A DNA stretch of 64,000 nt, from contig DASYBC010000090.1 of NCBI GenBank assembly GCA_036500965.1, forward strand, positions 1-64,000. The letters are read 5' to 3'. A program made the translations under genes and the position numbers. Below are positions 8,196 through 15,461 of the stretch, piece after piece; the first letter of the stretch is position 1; each line of letters opens with the position of its first letter. Under the pieces are notes generated by a model. That model was not told where the DNA came from. It ran no database searches and saw only the letters and a list, made by a program, of their open reading frames with translations. The stretch comes from AP-15 sp036500965. GTDB taxonomy: Bacteria > Pseudomonadota > Alphaproteobacteria > ATCC43930 > CGMCC-115725.

Positions 8196-10163
8196 GTGGC
8201 GGTCTTCCCGAGCAACCGGCGAGCTCTGCTCGCCTTTGTTCACGACATCGCGATGGCGGCGCTCTCGTTCGTCCTCGCGCTGTATCTGCGCATCGGGACC
8301 GATCTCTCCGGCCACCAGCCGCGCTTGATCGCGGTCTATGTCGCCGGCTTCACCGCGATCGCCGCCGGCGCATTTTTGCTGACCGGGCTCTATCGCGGCA
8401 TTTGGCGTTATGCCTCGTTGCCCGATTTGTTCAACATCGCCCGCGCGGTCAGCCTGAGCCTGCTCGTCTTTCTGCCGGTGATGTTCGTCCTGACCCGGCT
8501 CGCGGCATTGCCGCGCTCGACCCTGCTGATCGACTGGTTTGTGCTGGTGGCGCTGTTGGGCGCGCCGCGCCTTGCCTACCGCCTGTTCAAGGACCGCGGC
8601 CTCGACCACATCCTCGAACGTGCCAAGCACCGCAACGTGCCGGTGCTGCTGATCAGCGCCAAGGACGGCGCCGATACCTTTATCCGCGAGATGATGCGCA
8701 ACCCGCGCGCCGTCTATCGCGTCGTCGGCGTCCTCGCCGACACTCCCTCGCGGGTCGGGCGCGAGATCTATCGGGTCCCGGTGCTGGGCACGATCGATTC
8801 GCTCGAAAGCGTGGTCGAGCGGCTGGACCGCCGCGGCAAGCGCCCGCAAAAGCTGATCATCACCGCGCAGAACCTGCCCGGCGACCAGGTGCGCTCCCTG
8901 CTCGACCGCGCAGAAGCGCTGGCCATTCCGCTCGCCCGTCTGCCCAAGCTGACCGATTTCCAGCGCAGCCTCGACGATCCCGAGCACGGCCCGGAGCACA
9001 TCCTCGAGCCGATCGCCCTCGAAGATCTGCTGGGCCGACCGCAGGCGGTCCTCGACCGCGACGGGATGGCGCGGCTGATCCGCGGACGGCGGGTGCTGGT
9101 CACCGGCGCCGGCGGCACGATCGGCGCCGAGCTCGCGCGCCAGATCGCCGCCTTCGCGCCCGGCCGGCTGATCCTGCTCGACAACAGCGAGTTCGCGCTT
9201 TACGCGATCGACCTGGAGTTGCGCGAGCGTTATCCGCGCTTGGCGCAGCTGCCGCTGCTGCGCGACGTGCGCGAGCGCAGGGAGATCGAGGCGGTGATCG
9301 CCGCCGAACGGCCCGAAATCGTGTTCCACGCGGCGGCGCTAAAACATTTGCCGATGGTCGAGGCCAACCCGATCGAGGGGGTTCTGACCAATATCGCCGG
9401 GAGCCGCAACGTCGCCGAGGCGGCGCGCGCCTATGGCGTGTCGGTCGTCGTCATCATCTCGACCGACAAGGCGGTCAACCCGACAAGCGTCATGGGGGCG
9501 ACCAAGCGGCTGGCCGAGAGCTTCGCCCAGGCGCTCGATCTTTACGAGGCGCGCCGCGCGGCGCCGGGCACGCGCTATGTCACCGTGCGCTTCGGCAACG
9601 TCCTCGGCTCGACCGGGTCGGTGGTGCCGCTGTTCGCCCGTCAGCTCGCCGCCGGCGGGCCGCTGACCGTCACCGACCCCGAAGTATCGCGGTTTTTCAT
9701 GACGGTGCGCGAGGCGGTCGAATTGGTGCTGCAAGCGGCAGCGCTGTCCTCCGTGCCCCTTTCCTCCGTGCCGCCCCCGCCCGAAGACCGCGGCACGATC
9801 TGCATTCTCGATATGGGCGAGCCGGTCAGGATCGTCGATCTCGCGCGGCAAATGATCCGCCTCGCCGGGCGGCGGCCCGACCGCGACATCAAAATTGAGT
9901 TTATCGGCCTGCGGGCCGGCGAAAAGCTGCACGAGGAGCTGTTTCATCCGGCCGAGCCGCTGATGCCGACGAAGAGCCCGGCGATCCGCCTCGCCGCACC
10001 GCGCACCGCCGACTACGCGATGCTGGCCCGCTCGATCGATGAATTGGAGGAGGCGGCGCGCTCGCGCCGCGAAGAGCGCATGCTCCAGCTGCTCGAGCGG
10101 CTGGTGCCCGAATACCGCCGCAACGCGCCGCGGCCGAACCCGGCAATCGCCTCCGGCAGCTGA
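8196..10163 (+). CDS. Membrane-anchored nucleoside-diphosphate-sugar dehydratase/epimerase (CapD/WbpM/FlmA-like)
   Basis: A 655-residue protein with four predicted N-terminal membrane helices (residues about 10-130) and a CoA-binding-like middle region. The C-terminal extended short-chain-dehydrogenase domain has the nucleotide loop VTGAGGTIGAEL near residue 303. The catalytic region STDKAVNPTSVMGATKRLAE has Met-x-x-x-Lys in place of Tyr-x-x-x-Lys, as known for the WbpM/FlaA1 group. These enzymes make 4-keto-6-deoxy UDP-sugars for capsule, O-antigen or glycoprotein glycans. The start is GTG with GGGGCGGG upstream. An LSSVP direct duplication lies near residues 517-526. No other sugar-nucleotide genes are adjacent, so the end product is unknown. 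Confidence 0.9.
   Translation: MAVFPSNRRALLAFVHDIAMAALSFVLALYLRIGTDLSGHQPRLIAVYVAGFTAIAAGAFLLTGLYRGIWRYASLPDLFNIARAVSLSLLVFLPVMFVLTRLAALPRSTLLIDWFVLVALLGAPRLAYRLFKDRGLDHILERAKHRNVPVLLISAKDGADTFIREMMRNPRAVYRVVGVLADTPSRVGREIYRVPVLGTIDSLESVVERLDRRGKRPQKLIITAQNLPGDQVRSLLDRAEALAIPLARLPKLTDFQRSLDDPEHGPEHILEPIALEDLLGRPQAVLDRDGMARLIRGRRVLVTGAGGTIGAELARQIAAFAPGRLILLDNSEFALYAIDLELRERYPRLAQLPLLRDVRERREIEAVIAAERPEIVFHAAALKHLPMVEANPIEGVLTNIAGSRNVAEAARAYGVSVVVIISTDKAVNPTSVMGATKRLAESFAQALDLYEARRAAPGTRYVTVRFGNVLGSTGSVVPLFARQLAAGGPLTVTDPEVSRFFMTVREAVELVLQAAALSSVPLSSVPPPPEDRGTICILDMGEPVRIVDLARQMIRLAGRRPDRDIKIEFIGLRAGEKLHEELFHPAEPLMPTKSPAIRLAAPRTADYAMLARSIDELEEAARSRREERMLQLLERLVPEYRRNAPRPNPAIASGS
9744..9773 (+). 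repeat. 15-bp in-frame tandem duplication
   Basis: CTGTCCTCCGTGCCC (9744-9758) is followed directly by CTTTCCTCCGTGCCG (9759-9773), with two mismatches. Both encode LSSVP, so the epimerase carries a five-residue duplication in a proline-rich loop. Confidence 0.75.
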
Positions 10164-10265
10164 TCCGAGGCTCGCCCGCCCTGCCGGCCGCGCACCACAT
10201 CAATGCGCTGCCCGGACCGACCCCAGCCCGGGCATGCCGGGCCGGGGCGTTGATGATGCTAAGCG

Positions 10266-11096
10266 TCAGTTCGGGTGGAAGACGAGGGTGCGCAATTCGA
10301 TGCTTTCGCGCGGGAAGGCATCGGGCGGGGTCGTCGGATCGGTGAACGAGGTATGCGGCATAAAGCGCGCCCGCCCGTCGGTCTTGGTGTCGGCGATCTT
10401 GAGCAGCAGCGCCTGCTCGCGCTTCATCTCGGGCACGTAGTACCATTCATGCGCCGGGTTCCACGTGACCGAATAGGTCTCGCCGACCCGCTCGCGATAG
10501 ACGAGGTCGGACGGCACCAGATCCTTCGGGTCGACGGTGCGGGCGTCGCATACCGCGAGCGGTGCGTCCTGCAGCGGGCCACGGATCGGCCGCCACAGAT
10601 TGATCACCTGGACCCGGCCCTTCAGCAATTCCTCGGCCTCCTCGGGCAACAGGTCTCGGACCCGCTGCGGCCCGGAGCGGGCGGTGTGGTCGACATGGAC
10701 GCGGGTCGCCGGCTGGCGCGGACCGCCGGCCGAGCGGTCGGTCAGGCCGGGCACGCGGCGGCGCTGCAGATGGTCAAAGATGAAGACGCGGCTGGCGCCG
10801 GTCTGCTCGGCGAGAAAGCGCTCGGCCTCCGGGTAATAGACCCGGCGCACCTCGTCATCGTCCCAGAAGTCGCGCACCGCCGTGTGCTGCTCGACGAGCG
10901 CAAAGCCCTGGCGGTCGAGATCGATCTCCGAGGCGACCGGCCGCATGTCGCGGATGCGCACCCGGTGCGCCTCATGCGTCATGTTCGAGTGGTGCTCGGG
11001 CCCGGTCTCATAGGCGTAGTAGCGCGGGCGCTCGGCCATCGGCGCCAGATAGTTCAGCTCGCCCTCGACATAGGGCAGAGTGTCGAAATCGCTCAT
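10266..11096 (-). CDS. CmcJ/NvfI (AsaB-like) family oxidoreductase
   Basis: A 276-residue protein of the CmcJ/NvfI/AsaB family, known from cephamycin 7-alpha-methoxylation and fungal hydroxylase/desaturases that resemble non-haem iron 2-oxoglutarate enzymes. The motif TRVHVDHTARSG supplies His134 and Asp136 as an HxD pair. A later His (His248 in MPHTSF) and Arg near 263-269 could complete an iron and 2-oxoglutarate site. Family traits also include INLWRP (about 165-170) and NPAHEWYY (about 213-220). The substrate is unknown. A strong ribosome site AAGGAGG precedes the ATG. It lies 34 bases downstream of two small DUF1127-type ORFs on the same strand and is probably co-transcribed with them. 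Confidence 0.85.
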   Translation of the reverse strand: MSDFDTLPYVEGELNYLAPMAERPRYYAYETGPEHHSNMTHEAHRVRIRDMRPVASEIDLDRQGFALVEQHTAVRDFWDDDEVRRVYYPEAERFLAEQTGASRVFIFDHLQRRRVPGLTDRSAGGPRQPATRVHVDHTARSGPQRVRDLLPEEAEELLKGRVQVINLWRPIRGPLQDAPLAVCDARTVDPKDLVPSDLVYRERVGETYSVTWNPAHEWYYVPEMKREQALLLKIADTKTDGRARFMPHTSFTDPTTPPDAFPRESIELRTLVFHPN

Positions 11097-11130
11097 AGGT
11101 CTGGTCCTCCTTGGTGTTTCGCAGGGTGGC

Positions 11131-11292
11131 TCAAAAGTATGGAAACCGCAACGCTTCCGACCAGGAATTGCGCTCGCGCGTGACCGAGAGGTGGGTCGCC
11201 CGGACCCATTGCGCGGTCAAGGCGCGCGCCAAACGGCGCCAAGTCCCGACGTGGGACTGTTGCCCGTCGTGGGCAGATAAACGCGTCGACAT
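11131..11292 (-). CDS. Small Arg/Trp-rich protein coupled to DUF1127 gene
   Basis: A 53-codon ORF with a strong ribosome site (GGAGGG at 11302-11297) and an ATG that overlaps the preceding stop as TAATG. The sequence has a basic helix, WRRLARALTAQWVRATHLS, similar in flavour to the N-terminal half of DUF1127 proteins, but lacks the LDDRxLxDIG part. No product is recognised. Coupling to the upstream DUF1127 gene and the strong ribosome site are the main evidence that it is translated. Confidence 0.5.
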   Translation of the reverse strand: MSTRLSAHDGQQSHVGTWRRLARALTAQWVRATHLSVTRERNSWSEALRFPYF

Positions 11293-11528
11293 TATTCCCT
11301 CCAAAACGGCTTGCTGCTGAGGTACTGGGCATCGGCTCGGGTGATCCCGATATCGGCCAGCATCCGGTCGTCGAGTGCGGCGAGCTGGGCGCGGTCTCGG
11401 GCGCGCCGGCGCCATTCGCCGAGTGCCGCAAAGATCCGGCGTGCAGCGGCGCCCGCGCGCTGCCGTGCGGAGCCTCGCCGATTCCTGGCGCGTCGCCCCG
11501 GCACAGCTTCGAACTGGATCGCGGTCAT
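11292..11528 (-). CDS. DUF1127 domain small protein
   Basis: A 78-residue basic protein. The C-terminal half RDRAQLAALDDRMLADIG followed by ITRADAQYLSSKPFWRE is a textbook DUF1127 (YjiS-like) segment. DUF1127 proteins of alphaproteobacteria are Arg-rich; some bind RNA or affect phosphate and carbon metabolism, but this one's job is unknown. The ATG at 11528 is chosen because AGGAGAGG lies just upstream; an in-frame start at 11582 lacks such support. The TAA overlaps the next ORF's ATG. A GcvA-like regulator is divergent, 131 bases away, and may control this set. Confidence 0.85.
   Translation of the reverse strand: MTAIQFEAVPGRRARNRRGSARQRAGAAARRIFAALGEWRRRARDRAQLAALDDRMLADIGITRADAQYLSSKPFWRE
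11297..11302 (-). promoter_or_regulatory. Ribosome binding site of the small coupled ORF
   Basis: On the minus strand GGAGGG sits four bases before the ATG at 11292 and inside the last codons of the DUF1127 gene. This site supports translation of the 53-codon ORF. Confidence 0.55.
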
Positions 11529-11659
11529 ATGACCTCTCCTAAACCCGGCGAGCGTTCCAATATGGTATTCGACCACTCGCATGCGCTCTTAAATGCTTGC
11601 CTTGGCGCTGGTCCGCAAACGAGAGTTTTTCAGCCACGGCTTAGGATTTCTCACCCACG

Positions 11660-12589
11660 ATGAACAACCACCTGCCGCCGCTCGGGGCGTTGCGTGCGTT
11701 CGAGGCGGCGGCGCGGCACATGAGCTTCAGCAAGGCGGCCGAGGAGCTGTTCGTCACCCCGGCGGCGATCAGCCACCAGATCCATGCGCTGGAGCAGGAT
11801 CTGGGTGTGCGGCTGTTTCACCGTCTCAACCGCTCGGTCGCGCTGACCGCGTCGGCGCGGGTGCTGCTGCCGGGATTAACAGAGGGCTTTGCCGGGATCG
11901 AGGCCGCGGTCAGGCGGCTGCGCGCGCATAACGACACCGGCACTCTGACGGTGACCGCGTCGCCCTCTTTCGCCGCCAAATGGCTGGTGCTGCGCCTGCA
12001 CCGGTTTCAGGCGCGCTGCGCCGAGGTCGATGTGCGGATATCCGCCACCGACGATGTGGTCGATTTGACCAAGGGCGATTTCGACATCGCGATCCGCTAC
12101 GGCACCGGGCGCTACCCCAGGCTCGAGGTCGAAAAGCTGTTCACCAACGAAGTCTTCCCGGCGTGCAGCCCGGCGCTGCTGGCAGCCGGCCCGCCGCTGC
12201 GCACCCCGGATGATCTGCGGCGGCATGCGCTGATCCACGATCAGGCGGTCGAGCGCGACCCCTTGGTGCCGACCTGGCCGATGTGGCTGAAAGCCGCCGG
12301 GGTCAAGGACGTTGCGGCAACCGCCGGGCTCAGCTTCAACAACATGCATTTGGCGCTCGACGCGGCGATCGCCGGCCATGGCGTGGTGCTGGCCTACAGC
12401 ACGATCGCCGCCGCCGACCTCGCCGCCGGCCGGCTGGTGCGGCTGTTCTCGCTGGCGCTGCCGGACCAGTTCTCCTATTTCGTCGTCACCGCGCCGGGTG
12501 CGCTCGAGCGGCCCAAAATTCGCGCGTTCCGCGACTGGTTGCGCGAGGAGGCTGACCGGCGCCCCGACGCAGCGGCGCCCTCAGCCTAG
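11660..12589 (+). CDS. LysR-family transcriptional regulator, GcvA-like
   Basis: A 309-residue LysR regulator with an N-terminal winged helix-turn-helix (PLGALRAFEAAARHMSFSKA then AISHQIHALEQDLGVRLFHR) and a periplasmic-binding-protein-like effector domain. The effector domain has GcvA-group signatures such as TASPSFAAKWLVLRL and DIAIRYGTGRYP. GcvA itself controls the glycine cleavage system, but many paralogues of this group control unrelated neighbours. No gcv genes are present. It is divergent from the DUF1127/oxygenase set, the usual position of a LysR target. Its end overlaps the convergent PEP-CTERM-like gene by 9 bases. Confidence 0.92.
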   Translation: MNNHLPPLGALRAFEAAARHMSFSKAAEELFVTPAAISHQIHALEQDLGVRLFHRLNRSVALTASARVLLPGLTEGFAGIEAAVRRLRAHNDTGTLTVTASPSFAAKWLVLRLHRFQARCAEVDVRISATDDVVDLTKGDFDIAIRYGTGRYPRLEVEKLFTNEVFPACSPALLAAGPPLRTPDDLRRHALIHDQAVERDPLVPTWPMWLKAAGVKDVAATAGLSFNNMHLALDAAIAGHGVVLAYSTIAAADLAAGRLVRLFSLALPDQFSYFVVTAPGALERPKIRAFRDWLREEADRRPDAAAPSA

Positions 12590-13264
12590 CAAAGCTACCG
12601 AACGGCGGGCGCGCGTCATGGCGGAGCGCAGCCCCAGCAGCGCCAAGGCCAGAAGCCCGGCGCCAAGCAGCGGCAAGGAGCCTGGCTCCGGCGTATCGAC
12701 GATCGAGGAGTCGATGCTGGCCCACGCATTCGCCCCTGCAGTCAGCGTCACGATTTCGGTCAACGAATAGGGGCCGGTGATCGGCGGGACAGAGAGGAGG
12801 CTCTCCTGATTATCGAGCAATCCGCTCGCCAGCAGCGTGCCGGTGCCGAACGGCGTGTCCGTTGTGTCGAAATAGGTGCTCATCGTTGCGTTACTGTAGG
12901 AATAGTTTCCAGTGATGTCGCTGAGGAACAGCTTGCTTTCGGTCGTGGTGGTAAACCCAGTTTCGCTCAGCGAGACGGTCAGGGTGCCGCCGGCCGTCCC
13001 TGTAGCCGCGTCAAACGAGATCAGGTCGAGTGCCGGGTCGGACGGCGCGCCGATCGCCGGAAACCCGATGCCGGTTTCGATGCTGGTGGTGAAATCGCCG
13101 ATCGTCCCGTTATAGGAAGCGGTTCCGGCGCTCGTCGAGTCGTTGGCCGAAACCATGGTGACGCCGTCGCTAGCCGTCAAAAAGATTTCCGCGCGGGCCT
13201 GGGCCGCATATCCCGCCGCGGCAGCCAGTGCTGCGGCAATGAGTGAGCTGCGCAGGGTGTTCAT
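12581..13264 (-). CDS. PEP-CTERM-like sorting-domain protein, secreted
   Basis: A 227-residue protein with an N-terminal signal peptide (SSLIAAALAAAAGYAAQARA, cut near residue 27) and a Ser/Thr/Gly-rich middle of the kind seen in surface proteins. The C-terminus is tripartite: PEP motif (TPEPGS), hydrophobic helix (LPLLGAGLLALALLGL) and basic tail (RSAMTRARR). That pattern is the PEP-CTERM signal recognised by exosortases, though many alphaproteobacteria have such proteins without a nearby exosortase; none is in this window. The ATG at 13264 is preferred over 13273 because AAAGGA is better spaced. The promoter region upstream is distinctly AT-rich. Confidence 0.7.
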   Translation of the reverse strand: MNTLRSSLIAAALAAAAGYAAQARAEIFLTASDGVTMVSANDSTSAGTASYNGTIGDFTTSIETGIGFPAIGAPSDPALDLISFDAATGTAGGTLTVSLSETGFTTTTESKLFLSDITGNYSYSNATMSTYFDTTDTPFGTGTLLASGLLDNQESLLSVPPITGPYSLTEIVTLTAGANAWASIDSSIVDTPEPGSLPLLGAGLLALALLGLRSAMTRARRSVALLG

Positions 13265-13273
13265 CACCAGCAT

Positions 13274-13663
13274 CCTTTTGTAAACCGATGCACCCCTTGC
13301 TGCATCTGGACAGAACAGGGATGCAAATCTTTACGTGCCGTGAACTTATTTTTCGACAAAATTGATCGTTAAAAGTCTAATATTCGAGGTTAATTTAACT
13401 ATGCTGAGCGACCCCGGCGCGCCGCCCAGACTTGCATGGAACCGTGTGCGCTGGTGGGCCGCGTCGGCTGGCACCGATCCGTTCGCCAATGCGCTCGCCG
13501 CCTGCGCTCGGCGGCCCGGTGCGATTGGCGCAGCCAGCGCCAGGTTCACCGAGTCGTGAACATGCTTTTACGGCCGGTCGGCCGGTGGAGCGCCGATTTC
13601 GACTTCTCCTGTGGCGCTGTGTTCAATAGTGTCGGCGCCGGATCATCGTCACGGGAGGAACAA
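13274..13663. other. Intergenic region, AT-rich at its left
   Basis: From about 13310 to 13410 the sequence is much richer in A and T than the window average and is the likely promoter zone of the divergent PEP-CTERM-like gene and of the CHRD gene. A 52-codon plus-strand ORF (ATG 13401 to stop 13559) has a weak, distant GAGG and no recognisable product. It is not called as a gene. Confidence 0.4.
13653..13659 (+). promoter_or_regulatory. Ribosome binding site selecting a TTG start
   Basis: GGGAGGA lies four bases before the TTG at 13664, placing the signal peptide of the CHRD protein exactly at the N-terminus. It argues against the longer open frame that begins at 13436. Confidence 0.65.
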
Positions 13664-14095
13664 TTGCGTCATCTTCGGTTGATCATCCTTGCAATGGGCG
13701 CCCTCGTCATGGTCGCGGCCAGCGGGCAGGCGGCGACGCGGGTCTTCAAGGCGACCCTGAACGGCTCCAGCGAAGCGCCGCCGACCGCCAGCACCGGGAC
13801 CGGCACGGCGACGGCGACGCTCAACACCGCCACCAGAAGGCTGAGCTGGGACGTGACCTATTCGGGTCTCACCGGCCCCACCAGGGCGGCCCACATCCAC
13901 GGCCCGGCGGCGCCGGGCAAGAATGCTCCGGTCGTGGTCCCGTTCACCGGCAGCCTTGCCAGCCCGATCAAAGGATCCAAGCTCCTGACCGCAGCGCAGA
14001 TGGCGAACCTCGACGCCGGCGACGATTACGTCAATATCCATACCGCCAAGTACCCGGCCGGCGAGATTCGCGGTCAGCTCACCCCGGCGCAGTAG
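13664..14095 (+). CDS. CHRD-domain secreted protein
   Basis: A 143-residue protein. A signal peptide (LIILAMGALVMVAASGQA) is followed by one CHRD domain spanning about residues 25-143. Characteristic stretches are FKATLNGSSEAPP, LSWDVTYSGLTGP, AAHIHGPA and the final YVNIHTAKYPAGEIRGQL. CHRD domains occur in eukaryotic chordin and in many bacterial secreted proteins; their function in bacteria is unknown. The open frame extends back to 13436, but the TTG at 13664 with a good ribosome site gives a clean signal peptide and family-normal length. Confidence 0.85.
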   Translation: MRHLRLIILAMGALVMVAASGQAATRVFKATLNGSSEAPPTASTGTGTATATLNTATRRLSWDVTYSGLTGPTRAAHIHGPAAPGKNAPVVVPFTGSLASPIKGSKLLTAAQMANLDAGDDYVNIHTAKYPAGEIRGQLTPAQ

Positions 14096-14112
14096 ACGAA
14101 AGAGGCGGCAGA

Positions 14113-14162
14113 TCGATCGCCCCTTGCCGACCCACTGCGGTCGTAGCGGCGGGGGCGATCGA
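14113..14162. repeat. 11-bp perfect inverted repeat between convergent genes
   Basis: TCGATCGCCCC (14113-14123) and GGGGCGATCGA (14152-14162) form a strong stem with a 28-base loop between the convergent CHRD and hsp20 genes. There is no T-run, so it may be a bidirectional RNA 3'-end stabiliser or a member of a dispersed repeat family rather than a classic terminator. Confidence 0.55.
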
Positions 14163-14176
14163 CCCGGCTTTGCCGG

Positions 14177-14578
14177 CTAGACCGATTTGAGCTCGATGCG
14201 CCTTGCCTTTGCCGGCGCTGCCTTGGGCAACACCAGATGCAGGACACCGTCGGCTTCGCTCGCTTCGATGCGGTCGCGGTCAATGTTTTCTGAGAGCGTG
14301 AAGACCCGCTCGTAATCGCCTGCGGCGTATTCGGTATACACCCGCTGATAGCCTGAGTATTGCTGGTCGGCGCCGCGGCCGCGAATGGTCAACACCCGGC
14401 GCTCCAGAGTAATGTCGACCGCATCGGAGGCAACGCCGGGCATCTCGCAGAGCACGACAATGCTGTCGCCGGTCTCGTAAATATCGGCTGGCGGCACGAA
14501 AACCGGCCGTTCCGCGCCACGCTCGTTGCCGGTCACCTGGCGCGCCGGCTGCTCTACAGTCCTGAGTTCCTGAGCCAT
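14177..14578 (-). CDS. Small heat-shock protein Hsp20 (second of pair)
   Basis: A 133-residue protein with an alpha-crystallin domain: FVPPADIYETGDSIVVLCEMPGV in the first half, then VDITLERRVLTIRG and DGVLHLVLPKA. A C-terminal RRIELKSV supplies the I-x-I/L anchor used for oligomer assembly. Hsp20 proteins are ATP-independent holdases in the cytoplasm. The ATG is preceded by AAAGGAGG at ideal spacing. It lies 14 bases after the stop of another hsp20 gene and is almost certainly in the same operon. Its sequence is quite different from its partner, suggesting class A/class B hetero-pairs as in other alphaproteobacteria. Confidence 0.93.
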   Translation of the reverse strand: MAQELRTVEQPARQVTGNERGAERPVFVPPADIYETGDSIVVLCEMPGVASDAVDITLERRVLTIRGRGADQQYSGYQRVYTEYAAGDYERVFTLSENIDRDRIEASEADGVLHLVLPKAAPAKARRIELKSV

Positions 14579-14592
14579 CTCACGATCCTCCT

Positions 14593-15042
14593 TTAGCGCT
14601 CGGCTCCGGCCGCCCGGATCTGGATTTTTTTCGGCCGGTCCGCTTCAAGCCGCTCCAATTCTATTTCGAGAATGCCGTCCTGATAGCGCGCCTGGACCTT
14701 ATCGGGATCGACCCGGAACGGCAGCTGAATGGTTCGCGAAAACGTGCCGTAGGCGCGCTCGCGGCGGTGCCATTTCGCGTCCTGTTGCTTGACCCGCGGC
14801 TGGCGCGCGCCCGCTAGGGTCAGCACCTCGTCCTGCAGACTGATCTCGACGTCGTCGCGGCTCACCCCAGCCAGCTCGGCGGTGACCACCACGCTGTTGT
14901 CGCCGAGCCAAATGTTGACCGGGGGAAATTCCCGCGCTGCGGCGGCACTGAACCCGGAGAACAGCCGGTTCATCTCACTCTGCATTCGCCGCAGCTCGAG
15001 AAACGGATCGACCTCCAGACGAGGAAAATCGGCAAGTGGCAT
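14593..15042 (-). CDS. Small heat-shock protein Hsp20 (first of pair)
   Basis: A 149-residue Hsp20. The N-terminal arm has LRRMQSEMNRLFSGF, as in many alphaproteobacterial Hsp20s. The alpha-crystallin domain follows with PPVNIWLGDNSVVVTAELAG, VEISLQDEVLTLAG and YGTFSRTIQLPFRVDPDKV, and the C-terminal KKIQIRAAG carries the I-x-I anchor. It is the first gene of a two-hsp20 operon. The ribosome site AAGGAGCC could pair with GGCUCUU about 50 bases upstream in the leader, leaving one G bulged, which would fit an RNA thermometer; this is only inferred. Confidence 0.94.
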   Translation of the reverse strand: MPLADFPRLEVDPFLELRRMQSEMNRLFSGFSAAAAREFPPVNIWLGDNSVVVTAELAGVSRDDVEISLQDEVLTLAGARQPRVKQQDAKWHRRERAYGTFSRTIQLPFRVDPDKVQARYQDGILEIELERLEADRPKKIQIRAAGAER

Positions 15043-15461
15043 GATTTCGGCTCCTTTTGCTGCTCACCAAAACAGGCGCCGCCGACGCCGAGAAGGGTCG
15101 GGGCGGAAGAGCCGGAACGCTCGATCGAGCCGCAAAAAGGCTCCCCTCGCGCAATCGGCTCACCCCATTTGAGGGAAGAGCAGCACGCGGCAATTGATCA
15201 CACCCTTCAATCGAAGCGACATGACCGCGGCCGACTGATCTTTCGTCCGACCTGTACTTCCGCCCGGACCCGCGAGGCGGCGTCCCAAGCGCCCTCGATT
15301 TGGTCGCTCCCGGTCGCGGTTCAAGCGCCGCCTGACTTGGAACTTCCGAACTTTGCACGGAGTTTGTCCTGCGGTCGCCGGCGGCGCAGCCCCTCTATGG
15401 GTCACAGCTGCGCGCGGCAGCCGATGGGATTACAACAATATTGGATCGAGGGCCTCGACAG
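15043..15461. other. Divergent promoter region between hsp20 and glycosyltransferase
   Basis: About 420 bases without a convincing gene. The left part is the leader of the hsp20 operon, with a possible anti-Shine-Dalgarno element (complement at 15107-15113). A clear RpoH promoter could not be identified by eye. Short open frames here are compositionally random. Confidence 0.4.

Noticed and set aside
13401..13559. 52-codon ORF in the AT-rich intergenic region
   Set aside because: The ribosome site is weak and too far, the product is unlike any known family, and the frame is compositionally neutral.
15043..15461. RpoH-type heat-shock promoter for the hsp20 operon
   Set aside because: No CTTG-type -35 and CCTAT-type -10 at correct spacing could be found by eye; only the possible thermometer is reported.
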